This document shows, one piece after another, positions 27,081 through 35,099 of a stretch of DNA of 64,000 nt. The stretch is from Methanonatronarchaeales archaeon (GTDB taxonomy: Archaea; Halobacteriota; Methanonatronarchaeia; JAANXF01): NCBI GenBank assembly GCA_018263395.1, contig JAANXF010000014.1, forward strand, positions 1-64,000. Direction: 5' to 3'. The position numbers were made by a program, and so were the translations under genes. How positions within the stretch are numbered: position 1 is the stretch's first letter; every line of letters begins with the position of its first letter. The notes below the pieces were generated by a model, which was given only the letters and a program-made list of their open reading frames with translations, ran no database searches and was not told the origin of the DNA.

Positions 27081-28889
27081 GTGGATTCGAAAGTGAAGCC
27101 CGGGTCTAAACCGGTTCGGATTCTGGTCTTTCTGACCCTGGTTCTCGGCGTTATCGCATCTCTCCCGTCCGCTAGCGGCGCATCCACGGTGTACTTCCCC
27201 TCCGGGTTCGAGTCGGACCACTCGTTCGACGGAATCGACCAGAACGTACAGTGGAAGACGGCTCAGAGCACCCGGTGGATGGACTGGGGAGACACCGAGA
27301 GTGCCGGAAACTCGATCGTCGGCGAGTACGAGGTGGAGGTCGCGGAGTTTCAGGTGGACCCGGTAAAGCGCGATGTTCAAGGGGTCCTCGTAAAGGTGTA
27401 CGACGCCGAAACGGGAGAGGAGGTGGCGACAGGCTTTTACAGAAACGAGACCCGCTACGTAATCTACAGGGACGACATCCGCGTCGGGATATTTGACCTG
27501 AGGGACGCCGAGGCCGGTGACGACGGCACGAAGTTTGAACGGGAGGAGGTAAGGGCACAGGCCAAGGTATCGATAGAGCTCAGGGCCACTCCCGACCCCG
27601 AAGTCACCTCCATCGAGTTCTCCGAGGAGGAGGACTTCGACAAAAAGGTGGACGAAATTTTCTCGGCCACCGAGTTCTGGACCCGGGTAAAGTTCAAGAA
27701 CAGCGGAAAGGCGAAGATGTTCGATACGCAGTTCAGCGTCGACGTACCGGATTACGAGGTCCTCGATGTGAGGGACTCCAGCGGCAGGTTGAGTGACTCG
27801 GAGTACACAGTAGAAGACGGAACGGTCGCCGTCGATTATGCCGGGGTAAAGGACTCGTGGGGAGATACCCCCCCGGGGACCCTGAACAAGAGCCAGACGT
27901 ATACGCTCAAGCTTAAACTGGAGGCACCGAGGGCTCTCCAGGAGAGGGACATCCCGGTTTCCGCCGACGTAGAGGGAGTGGACATCAAGGGGAGGAGTTA
28001 CGGCGACTCCTCGTCGAAGGATATGACCGTTTTCTCGGTCGTCCACGTGTACAAATCGATATCCCCGGACACGAACCCCGACACCGACCAGTTCGAAATG
28101 TACCTGGGCCAGGAGTTCACAGTCACCCTCAGGGTGAGGAACTTCGCCGACACCCCCGTCACCGTGAACACGCTGACGGACTCCGTTCCACCGACCTTTG
28201 CGCTGCTGGCCAACCAGTCGACAGAGTGGAGGGACCTCGAGGTGGCCCCGCAGTCGGTCAAGGTCCTCACGTACAGGGTCGTCCCGCAGAAAACGGGCTC
28301 CACGGAAATTCCCAAACCATCCGGGAACTTCACGTGGAAGACGCCGGGCGTAATCTCGTCGGCCAACGCCGAGAACAAGGTGGTGATAGGAAGCGGCACC
28401 ACCCACGGGCCCCTGATAACCGTAACGAAGAGGGTCACCCCGTCCGGGATTAACGTGGGCGACGTGGGCAACGTAACGATCGAGATAAAGAACGAGGGCG
28501 ACAGGTCGGCCTTCGTCAGGCTGCAGGACGAGGAGCCGGAGGGACTGCTCCTGCTTGACAGCCTGCCCACCGAATCCGGCGTACTCCAGGAAGGGGAGGT
28601 CATGGAGGCGGGCTACAGGTTCAAGGCCCCCTCCGAGGGGAACTACACCCTCCCGGCAGCGACCGTCGTCTACGAGGACGTAGTCGGGACGCGGTTCACC
28701 GTGAAATCCACCGAGCCCGGCGTAGTGGTCGGTGAGCCAGCGGAGGAGGAGCCCACCGGGTCCGGCGATGTGGATGGGGAGCCGTCAGGTGAGGAGGCCC
28801 CGACCCCCACGGAGACCCCCGTCGTTCCGGGCCCCGGTGCCGCGGCGATTTTATTAATTATCTGCGTCTCAGCGCTCACGAGGCGATGA
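27081..28889 (+). CDS. Secreted surface protein with archaeosortase-like C-terminal signal
   Basis: 602 residues. An N-terminal signal peptide ends about residue 34 (ASLPSASGA). The body is beta-rich, with repeats like the COG1361/CARDB S-layer-associated proteins, and has about six N-glycosylation sequons (NET, NKS, NQS, NFT, NVT, NYT). The C-terminus has a Thr/Pro/Glu-rich stalk, then VVPGPGAAAILLIICVSALTRR split as a PGP motif, a hydrophobic helix and a basic tail. This resembles PGF-CTERM archaeosortase substrates, with PGP in place of PGF. It is a likely glycoprotein substrate of the neighbouring glycosylation genes. Confidence 0.8.
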   Translation: MDSKVKPGSKPVRILVFLTLVLGVIASLPSASGASTVYFPSGFESDHSFDGIDQNVQWKTAQSTRWMDWGDTESAGNSIVGEYEVEVAEFQVDPVKRDVQGVLVKVYDAETGEEVATGFYRNETRYVIYRDDIRVGIFDLRDAEAGDDGTKFEREEVRAQAKVSIELRATPDPEVTSIEFSEEEDFDKKVDEIFSATEFWTRVKFKNSGKAKMFDTQFSVDVPDYEVLDVRDSSGRLSDSEYTVEDGTVAVDYAGVKDSWGDTPPGTLNKSQTYTLKLKLEAPRALQERDIPVSADVEGVDIKGRSYGDSSSKDMTVFSVVHVYKSISPDTNPDTDQFEMYLGQEFTVTLRVRNFADTPVTVNTLTDSVPPTFALLANQSTEWRDLEVAPQSVKVLTYRVVPQKTGSTEIPKPSGNFTWKTPGVISSANAENKVVIGSGTTHGPLITVTKRVTPSGINVGDVGNVTIEIKNEGDRSAFVRLQDEEPEGLLLLDSLPTESGVLQEGEVMEAGYRFKAPSEGNYTLPAATVVYEDVVGTRFTVKSTEPGVVVGEPAEEEPTGSGDVDGEPSGEEAPTPTETPVVPGPGAAAILLIICVSALTRR

Positions 28890-29737
28890 GGGGGCGGGCC
28901 TCGGCTTGCGGCGCATCCACGGTCGTCAACGCCATCTCCACGTGGAAGGGCTCCGCCTTCGCGGTCGACCTCAGGACCGAGGCCGAGGTAGCCCTGGACG
29001 ATTCCGGCGAGGTCAGGGGAGAGGTGGTCGACCAGCCCGCCGGCCCCGACCTGATAGAGACGGCAGTTGGTGCGGTTCTTGAGGAGTTCGCCCCCGGCAG
29101 GGGGGCTAAGGTTTCCACCCGGTCACGGGTTCCCCCGAGGAGCGGTATGAAGAGCAGCTCCGCGGCCGCCAACGCCGCAGTCCTCGCGACCCTCTCCGCA
29201 CTGGGAAGGACCGAAGTTGAGCCCCTTACCGCCGTGCGTATAGGGGTGGAGGCCGCAGTAAAGTGCGGCGTCACCGTTACGGGGGCCTTCGACGACGCAG
29301 CCGCTTCATTCCTCGGAGGACTGGTGTTCACCGACAACGACGCGAGAAGCCTGCTGGAGAGGCGCGAGTTCGGGGGGGAGGTGCTTTTTTACGTCCCGGG
29401 GGATGAGGCCCCCAGTGCCGTGGCCGACGTCGACAGGGCGACCCTCCTCTCCGGCCTTGTCGAGGAGGCCTTCGCCATCGCGAGGAGGGGGGAGATATCC
29501 AAGGCGTTGACCCTGAACGGGGTGCTGCACTGTGCCTCTCTCGGCTTCGACCCCGGTCCCGCACTTCTCGCCCTGGAGGCGGGAGCCGACGCCGCCGGGC
29601 TATCCGGGACCGGCCCCAGCTTCACGGCGCTCCCGGGCGACAGGGCCGACGGCGTCCTGGAGGCGTGGTCCCATCTGCCCGGGCGGGTGGTGGAGACCCG
29701 GGCCGACGGCGAGGGAGCGAGGGTAGAGGAAGTTTAA
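28886..29737 (+). CDS. aroK: Archaeal shikimate kinase (GHMP type)
   Basis: 283 residues. The GHMP ATP-binding loop is PPRSGMKSSSAAANAA; the C-terminal motif AAGLSGTGPSF is also present. Archaeal shikimate kinases belong to this family and are unrelated to bacterial AroK. It phosphorylates shikimate in the aromatic amino acid pathway, consistent with the chorismate mutase gene 27 bases downstream. The ATG overlaps the stop of the surface-protein gene. Confidence 0.93.
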   Translation: MRGRASACGASTVVNAISTWKGSAFAVDLRTEAEVALDDSGEVRGEVVDQPAGPDLIETAVGAVLEEFAPGRGAKVSTRSRVPPRSGMKSSSAAANAAVLATLSALGRTEVEPLTAVRIGVEAAVKCGVTVTGAFDDAAASFLGGLVFTDNDARSLLERREFGGEVLFYVPGDEAPSAVADVDRATLLSGLVEEAFAIARRGEISKALTLNGVLHCASLGFDPGPALLALEAGADAAGLSGTGPSFTALPGDRADGVLEAWSHLPGRVVETRADGEGARVEEV

Positions 29738-29764
29738 AAATCGTAGGGGGAAAGATAGAGCCGA

Positions 29765-30049
29765 ATGGGTATAGATGAGCTCCGGGAGGAGGTCTCCGAA
29801 ATCGACCGCCAGGTCGTCGAGCTTCTGTACAGGCGTATGGACCTGGCGGTTCAGATAAACAGGGCAAAGGTGAGCGCGGGCAAACCGGTTCGCGACGAGG
29901 AGCGCGTGAACGAGGTCCTGGAGGACGTCACTGACCTCGCCACTGAACTCGGCCTCGACTCCCGGGCCGTTAAGGAGATTTTTGAGATGGTGATAGAACT
30001 ATGCGAGGAGAAGCAGTACGAACTGAGGGGCGAGCGCTCGGTCCTCTGA
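29765..30049 (+). CDS. aroQ: Chorismate mutase, AroQ class
   Basis: 94 residues, all helical. ELREEVSEIDRQVVELLYRR is the typical first helix with the active-site Arg, then AKVSAGKPVRDEERVNEVL with the Lys and second Arg. It rearranges chorismate to prephenate. A monofunctional AroQ next to shikimate kinase forms a small aromatic operon. Confidence 0.93.
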   Translation: MGIDELREEVSEIDRQVVELLYRRMDLAVQINRAKVSAGKPVRDEERVNEVLEDVTDLATELGLDSRAVKEIFEMVIELCEEKQYELRGERSVL

Positions 30050-30876
30050 GCGACGACGACCTCAGGGTCGTAGTCGAGGAGGTTCTGGATACCTACGGCC
30101 TCACCGACGAGGTTCACGTGGTCCTTTCCGGGGAGCTCGGGGAGGACGAACCGGAGCCGGACTCTCTCGTGATTCACCCCGAGCGTGCACCTCTCTCCCT
30201 TCGCAGGCGGGTTTTGGAGCCGGGGGCCGCGCTGTGGGACGTCGACGACGTCGTTCGCGAGGTGGGTCGCGCGGCCCTGGTCCAGCTGGGGGCCGAGTTC
30301 GAGCTAGAGTTCGGTACGGACGAGGAAACCGTCCTGTCGTCTCCGGTAAACGTGGACAGCGAGGAGGCCCTCGATATCGCCAGGCCGTACGTGAAGGACG
30401 CGGCGATTGCGCTTCTGGAGATGGTTCCACACGTGCTGTACGGATATTCCTGCAGGAGGGTGGTAGGTGACGGTGAAATTGAGGAGGAGTTCGACGAGAG
30501 TGGCACGGTGGCTCTGGACCTGGTGAGCGGCGAGCTATCTGGCACGGAGTTCGACGACGTCGTCGACCTGCCCGTGTCCCGGGCCGGGGAACTTGTTCAG
30601 CCGTCCGTCGAGCCCGCTGAGGCCGACGAGAGGGCGAGACGTCTCCTGTCAGAGGAGATGTCCCGGGAGGTCAGGCTTGAGACGGAGAAGAGGCAGACCC
30701 GGGTGTACGAGACCCGGCGGGTGAGTCCGCCGATAGACTCCGTGGAGCTGGACGAAGGCGACCTCGTATACCGCGGCATATGGACCGTCAAGGGAGGCCG
30801 CACCGACGTCGTGGTGGACTCCGCCACGGGTGAGATCCTGTCGCCCAACACCGGGGGAGGCGTAGAGCTCGTTTAG
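30001..30876 (+). CDS. Uncharacterised acidic protein
   Basis: Up to 291 residues if the ATG at 30001 is used, which overlaps the chorismate mutase end by 49 bases. There is no other ATG or GTG until about residue 39, so this start is likely, though the first 15 residues look unlike the rest. The protein is very acidic, without a signal or membrane helix, with several Glu-rich helices and a C-terminal strand-rich part (DLVYRGIWTVKGGRTDVVVDSATGEIL) that resembles a PepSY or small beta-domain end. I do not recognise a family. Confidence 0.6.
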   Translation: MRGEAVRTEGRALGPLSDDDLRVVVEEVLDTYGLTDEVHVVLSGELGEDEPEPDSLVIHPERAPLSLRRRVLEPGAALWDVDDVVREVGRAALVQLGAEFELEFGTDEETVLSSPVNVDSEEALDIARPYVKDAAIALLEMVPHVLYGYSCRRVVGDGEIEEEFDESGTVALDLVSGELSGTEFDDVVDLPVSRAGELVQPSVEPAEADERARRLLSEEMSREVRLETEKRQTRVYETRRVSPPIDSVELDEGDLVYRGIWTVKGGRTDVVVDSATGEILSPNTGGGVELV

Positions 30877-30956
30877 GCCCCTCCAGATCCCCGGGAACCC
30901 CGGCCGTGGAGTTCCGCGGGGAAACCTTGATGGAGATCGGGAGGAATCGAAAGCCA

Positions 30957-31123
30957 GGGCCAGTAGATCAGCGGTAGATCGCCGCCTTCGCAACGATCGT
31001 AACTCGCTCGATCCGTTGTGGCGTGCAGGACACGCCACCAGGAGAAATCACGGGTAACAAAAAAAAAACGTTACGATACCGCGGAACAGGCGGAGGCCTC
31101 GGGTTCAAATCCCGACTGGTCCA
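30957..31123 (+). tRNA. tRNA-Ala(CGC) with intron
   Basis: The acceptor stem GGGCCAG (30957-30963) pairs with CTGGTCC (31116-31122) and includes the G3-U70 pair that identifies tRNA-Ala; the discriminator is A31123. D stem GATC/GATC, anticodon stem CCGCC (30982-30986) with GGCGG (31089-31093), loop TTCGCAA with anticodon CGC at 30989-30991, T arm TCGGG-TTCAAAT-CCCGA. CCA is not encoded after the discriminator (the bases that follow are TGGAG). A 95-base intron interrupts it after position 37. Confidence 0.95.
30993..31087 (+). other. Archaeal tRNA intron with canonical bulge-helix-bulge
   Basis: The 95-base intron lies at the standard 37/38 position. The splice motif folds well: exon helix CCGCC/GGCGG, 3-base bulge ACA (31086-31088), 4-bp central helix TTCG/CGGA (30987-30990 with 31082-31085), 3-base bulge CAA (30991-30993), then intron helix starting CG/CG and continuing ATCGTAAC/GTTACGAT (30996-31003 with 31070-31077). 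A ten-A tract lies at 31059-31068. EndA in this window is the matching enzyme. Confidence 0.9.
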
Positions 31124-31606
31124 TGGAGAGTAATGGTTCAATATTTTCGGGCAAAACAGGGGTTTACTGGAACCACTGCCCTCTGCGACAGATGATTTTA
31201 ACCCAACACCTGTAAAGGTCGCTGAAAACCCGGAAACCGTAGGGAGCGAGAAAAAAGGTTCAGTCCAGGGCACGGCCTCGACGGGTCCGGAGAGTAGAGC
31301 AAGAAGCGCCAGGACAGACGTGACCGGGTTTCGCCCTTCTCTCGTCCCGTTTCACCGCTCCCGCTCGCTCTGGAAGAGGTTTCGCGGTGCGAGAGGTGGT
31401 TTACCTCGGGTGCGTCGTGTCTCTGTGGCCGGGTCCCGGAGGCGTCTGGACCCCGCTGGAGTGGGTCCCTGACCGGATTTTCAGGGTTCCTGCTTCACCG
31501 TCGTGCAGCCTGCTGGTGACTGGGCGGTCAGTCCGGCGAGGCGCTGTACCTCGTCGTACCCCCACCCATTCGATGAGCGGAATGTAACCAGGCGGGTAAC
31601 ACCGTT
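31124..31606 (+). other. Intergenic region with possible structured RNA
   Basis: No convincing protein-coding frame. ATTTTAA at 31195-31201 could be a TATA box with transcription starting near 31225. Downstream are several perfect short hairpins: GAGGT/ACCTC (31393-31407), GGGTCC/GGACCC (31431-31453), CCCTGA/TCAGGG (31467-31486) and GACTG/CAGTC (31518-31533). The size would suit a stable RNA of 300-380 bases, but I could not find the conserved cores of RNase P or SRP RNA. Confidence 0.3.
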
Positions 31607-32716
31607 TTATCCAGAATTGGGGCCCAGCGTGGTCTGTCCACGCGTCTGCGAGTCCTGGAGCGCATGAGAGCCCTCCACCTTCTCGTGAGTTACTGTATAC
31701 GTGTTTTTATTCCGTTCGACCTTCTCGGCGGTGTAGAACTGCATCTGCTTCTCCTGCTTCGTCATCACCGGGAAGCTGTAATTGTCCGCGGTATATCCCG
31801 GACCTTCTCCGTCGTTTTGCCGGTCGCGGACGAATTCCTTATGCTGGTCCAACCGTTCGGTCACGACCTGACGGGTCATCTTGTCTACTCCGGTGACGCG
31901 GTCTTCGAAGACCTCCGTAAATTCTTCTTCAAGTTCGTAACCTACTGAATTGCGGCCCGCGACCATTGCTGCCAGGGACGTTGTTCCGGTTCCCCAGAAC
32001 GGGTCGAGTACTGTATCGCCATACATGGAGTACATATTGATAAGGCGATACGGGATTTCAAAGGGGAAGGCAGCGGATCTTTGACGGAGCTCGTTATTAT
32101 CTAAGGTTTGGAGAGCGCCCTTTACGTCCTTCCATACGTCGGAAAACCATTCGTTGCGTTCCTCCCAGAAGTAGGCAGAATTATATCGAGGCTCGTACTC
32201 TGGTTCGAACGTCCGTTGCTGTTCTCCTTTACGGAAGATTAAGAGGTATTCATGCTCCAGTGTAGCGTAGGCGTTCGGCGGAATCATTCCACTGCCCATG
32301 AACTTCGCCGCCGAGTTCGTCGGTTTACGCCACAGGATGTCTGGGAGCGGTTCAAATCCGAGGTTTTCGAACTCTTCTATAACGCGGGCGTGGTTCGGGT
32401 ACACCCGAAAGCTCCCGTCCACCCTTCGAGTAGCATCACCCGTGTTTATACAGGCGATTCCGCCGTCGGCTATGGCCCGATTTACTTCCCGCCAGGTCTT
32501 GGCCAGCTCTTCGTGCATTAGGTCAAAAGCGGAGCGACCGTTACCGTTGGTGAGGTGTCTGCCGATACTCGGATTTATTTCCTCAAACATCTCGTCCCAC
32601 ATCTCTATCATTGGATACGGGGGGGAGGTAACGATTAGTTCAACTGAGTCGTCTTCAACCCGGTCGAGCTCCCGCGAATCACCGATTACAACACGATGTT
32701 TAGTCTCCATACTCAT
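31607..32716 (-). CDS. Orphan DNA methyltransferase, probably CTAG-specific
   Basis: 369 residues. The catalytic motif IV is TSPPYPMIEMWDEMF and the SAM-binding motif I comes later as DPFWGTGTTSLAAM, the beta-class order. The SPPY form suggests N4-cytosine methylation, and the PMIEMWD extension is what I recall from the MthZI/Zim group recognising CTAG. There is no restriction endonuclease next to it, so it is a solitary methylase. The gene is less GC-rich than its neighbours, and its C-terminus is Gln/Lys/Asn-rich, both suggesting transfer. Target specificity needs direct testing. Confidence 0.8.
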   Translation of the reverse strand: MSMETKHRVVIGDSRELDRVEDDSVELIVTSPPYPMIEMWDEMFEEINPSIGRHLTNGNGRSAFDLMHEELAKTWREVNRAIADGGIACINTGDATRRVDGSFRVYPNHARVIEEFENLGFEPLPDILWRKPTNSAAKFMGSGMIPPNAYATLEHEYLLIFRKGEQQRTFEPEYEPRYNSAYFWEERNEWFSDVWKDVKGALQTLDNNELRQRSAAFPFEIPYRLINMYSMYGDTVLDPFWGTGTTSLAAMVAGRNSVGYELEEEFTEVFEDRVTGVDKMTRQVVTERLDQHKEFVRDRQNDGEGPGYTADNYSFPVMTKQEKQMQFYTAEKVERNKNTYTVTHEKVEGSHALQDSQTRGQTTLGPNSG

Positions 32717-33426
32717 GCCTCAGCTCCAGACCCCCAGGTATTACGCATCGATGAAGAGTATTAACCCCACCTTTGATATATCTCGGTCTCTGTTGGTCAT
32801 CCAGTTCCGGGTCCAGCTCCCCACGTAAAGTCTCAGATGTTTTTTTGTCTCATACTCCTCGTAGTATACAGTTGCGGCTTCAATACTCTCCCGAATCGGA
32901 TTTTTATTACCGGTTCTGTTGCGTCAAAAATCTGCCTCAGCCTGAACCGGAGGGGCGCGACTCGGGATGGTTTGGTGAGGAGGTCGGCGTCTCTGAGGAC
33001 AGGAATAAAGACGCTTTAGATGAGCTTCAGTAGAGCTGCCCCGCTAGGCAAAGCCGGCGAGAGACACAGAAGGAACAGGTTAGGGTAGGTGTGGGCAGGA
33101 CGGACTGGTTCGTAGGGTGGGGTTCGATACACGGGAGTATCTTTGAGGGCGTGGTCTACACGTCAGCCGGTCCACGGGCGACGGCGGACGGGGAGCGATT
33201 CCGGATTTCGGGTTCTCCGGCCCTCTCCCGGAACTCTACAACCGCCTGCAGCAGCCGCGTATAACCGCGTACCGGCTCAGGGGCCTTGTACCGGAAAACC
33301 CCCCCCCACGCCCTTCCCCTCGTGCACCGTAGCACGCAGAGCCGAACCGCGCGTCGCGGGCCGCTTTCGGTGCGGAACTCCCCCTCAGGCCGGGTGCCCC
33401 CCCTAGGCGGAGGTATTTTTAGTTTT
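32717..33426. other. Intergenic region, no gene recognised
   Basis: 710 bases between the methylase and the Lrp-like gene. The left 250 bases are relatively AT-rich (including a T8 run and TTGATATATC, a likely TATA box for the methylase on the minus strand). The right half returns to high GC with homopolymer C runs. Short open frames here have no protein-like character. No RNA could be assigned. Confidence 0.4.
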
Positions 33427-33860
33427 TCACAGCGTGGGCGGGGTACTCGCCTCGTCCGTGACAACGATGGTCCTGTAGCTTTTCACCCCGTCCGGTATCC
33501 TTCCGAGTACGTGGTTCTCGAACGTTTCCCCGCTTCCCTTGAAGTGCACTAGGACCTTTGAATCCGCCGTCTTAATGACGTACCGCGCCTCTGAGCCCAG
33601 CATCGTGCGGTAAACGTCGTCTGTCTGCGACGGCTCGGTTTTCAGGATCACCATCGCGTCAAGCGGAGCGCCGTCCAGCAGGGCCGACTCGTCGATTTGA
33701 ACCGTGAATCCCTCTATGACACCCATCCCCTCATCTCGTCGACGCGCCTCTTTACCGTGGGCGGGGTGACTCCGATACTCCCCGCAAGCTCGCGGTAGGA
33801 AATCCTTCCGTCCTCTATCAGGGCCTTCAGGATCTCCTTGTCTATTTCGTCGATAGCCAT
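33427..33860 (-). pseudogene. Lrp/AsnC-family regulator with apparent frameshift
   Basis: From ATG 33860 the frame encodes an AsnC-type helix-turn-helix (IDKEILKALIEDGRISYREL, then GVTPPTVKRRVDEM) and then hits a stop just after a G4 run (plus-strand C4 at 33727-33730). In the next frame the linker and RAM-type effector domain follow (MGVIEGFTVQID, APLDAMVILKTEP, KVLVHFKGSG). Adding one G restores a protein of about 144 residues. The gene is therefore disrupted or misread. A TATA-like AT-rich block lies just upstream at 33880-33912. Confidence 0.75.
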
Positions 33861-34023
33861 GGTAGCTCATAATTTCAACGAAATATAAGCATTATTCTTA
33901 TCAAAACTAAATTACCTTCGCCAAACGGTACTAATCTTTCGCGCTTATGCGGAGGTATCGCGTCGTTCCGAACCCGTTTAGGCGAAGGAAAGGTTTTCCT
34001 GCGGAGCGGTGATACGGTTGGTG

Positions 34024-34662
34024 ATGGTTCGACTGCGAAGGGACCTGCTCGGAGGACTCGTGGTGGTGCTTCCCGTCCTCATCGTTCTGTACACCGTATT
34101 CTGGGCCTTCTCCATGCTCTCCCACTTGCCGCTGCCCTTTGCACCCACGGGGCACCCGGTTATCGATGCGGCGATAAGGGTGGCCGTAGCTCTCGCGGCG
34201 TTCGTTATCGCCCTCCTTCTTGCGGGAAGGGGCACCCGGACCCTAGTCGGCAGGAGGGCAGAGAGGTGGTTCGACAGGCAGATGAACCGCATCCCGGCCT
34301 TCAGGATCCTCTACAACGCCAGCAAGGTGGCCCTAGAGATGGCGGTCAGGGGCGCCGGGGAGTTTCAGGTACCGGTCAGGGTACACGTCTCCGAGAACAT
34401 TTCACTCGTAGGATTCAAAACGGGTTCCGATATCGTCGAGGGCAGGGAGACGGTCTTCGTTCCCACCGCGCCGAACATCACGAGCGGCGTGGTGCTTTAC
34501 GTGGAACCCGACGGGATCGATGAGGTCGAGGCGTCCACCGAGGACACGCTTACACACGTAATCTCCGCCGGGTTCATGGAGCCGGGAGAGGCGGAGAGCG
34601 AGGAGGTCGAAACCCTGATCGGCTACCTTCAGAGCGATGCTGAGGATGCTGGAGGGGATTGA
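34024..34662 (+). CDS. DUF502 family membrane protein
   Basis: About 212 residues from ATG 34024; GTG codons at 34009 and 34021 are alternatives. Two N-terminal membrane helices (LLGGLVVVLPVLIVLYTVFW and AVALAAFVIALLLAG) are followed by the DUF502 body: NRIPAFRILYNASKVALE, then GFKTG, then VFVPTAPNITSGVVLYVE, and an acidic tail. DUF502 proteins are widespread in archaea and bacteria with no firm function. Stand-alone gene. Confidence 0.85.
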   Translation: MVRLRRDLLGGLVVVLPVLIVLYTVFWAFSMLSHLPLPFAPTGHPVIDAAIRVAVALAAFVIALLLAGRGTRTLVGRRAERWFDRQMNRIPAFRILYNASKVALEMAVRGAGEFQVPVRVHVSENISLVGFKTGSDIVEGRETVFVPTAPNITSGVVLYVEPDGIDEVEASTEDTLTHVISAGFMEPGEAESEEVETLIGYLQSDAEDAGGD

Positions 34663-34799
34663 GTAAAGGGTTAACCGCCGGACTCGCGTTTCACCACCGT
34701 TGACGGGGGGTGAGACGTGGGGTCCCTGTTCGGGATGCTCTCTCCTGAGATCAGGGAGAGGTGTGACGGGAAAATACGGTGTGGATAAGATACGGTGAG

Positions 34800-35080
34800 C
34801 CGGAGAACTCACGGGGTTGATGGGTTGTGGGGACCGCCTCTGGGCTTGGGCGGGGTATGTTTTCCGCGGTCCTGCTCTTCGGCCCTTCGAGCTTTCGCCC
34901 GTTTCGTCCCCGCTCCTTTCGGGGCGGCGGTTACTTGGCCTTCCTCCGTCCCTGCCCGAGGGCGAGGGGCGGTATTGGACTGCTGCGGTTTTCCCTTTTA
35001 GTCGGTTCGCTTGCGCGTAGCCGACATCATGGGGCGCCTTCCCCTTGGCACGGCTTCACCCGCGCCTCGGTTATGTAGGC
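34800..35080 (-). ncRNA. Candidate structured non-coding RNA
   Basis: Within an 856-base gap, this GC-rich block folds strongly. Stems include GGACCGC/GCGGTCC (34831-34837 with 34866-34872), CCCCG/CGGGG (34908-34924), a hairpin that on the minus strand is GGGC-GAAA-GCTC with a GNRA loop (34889-34900), and GTCGG/CCGAC (35001-35025) enclosing CGC/GCG. A minus-strand TATA-like GTTAAAAGG at 35097-35105 lies the right distance before about 35078. It does not show the RNase P or SRP signature sequences that I know. Strand and ends are inferred. Confidence 0.4.
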
Positions 35081-35099
35081 CCTTCGTCCACACCAACCT

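Noticed and set aside
32905-32950. Possible insertion-sequence end (GGTTCTGTTGCG)
   Set aside because: It resembles a known terminal repeat start, but no matching second end or transposase fragment is present nearby.
34795-35078. Three short plus-strand open frames in the structured block
   Set aside because: They overlap each other in different frames, are Arg/Pro/Gly-rich and follow the strong stem-loops, so an RNA explanation is better.
34800-35080. Assignment as RNase P RNA or SRP RNA
   Set aside because: I searched both strands by eye for GAGGAAAGTCC-type and CCGGAAGGGAGCA-type cores and did not find them; a covariance search would be decisive.
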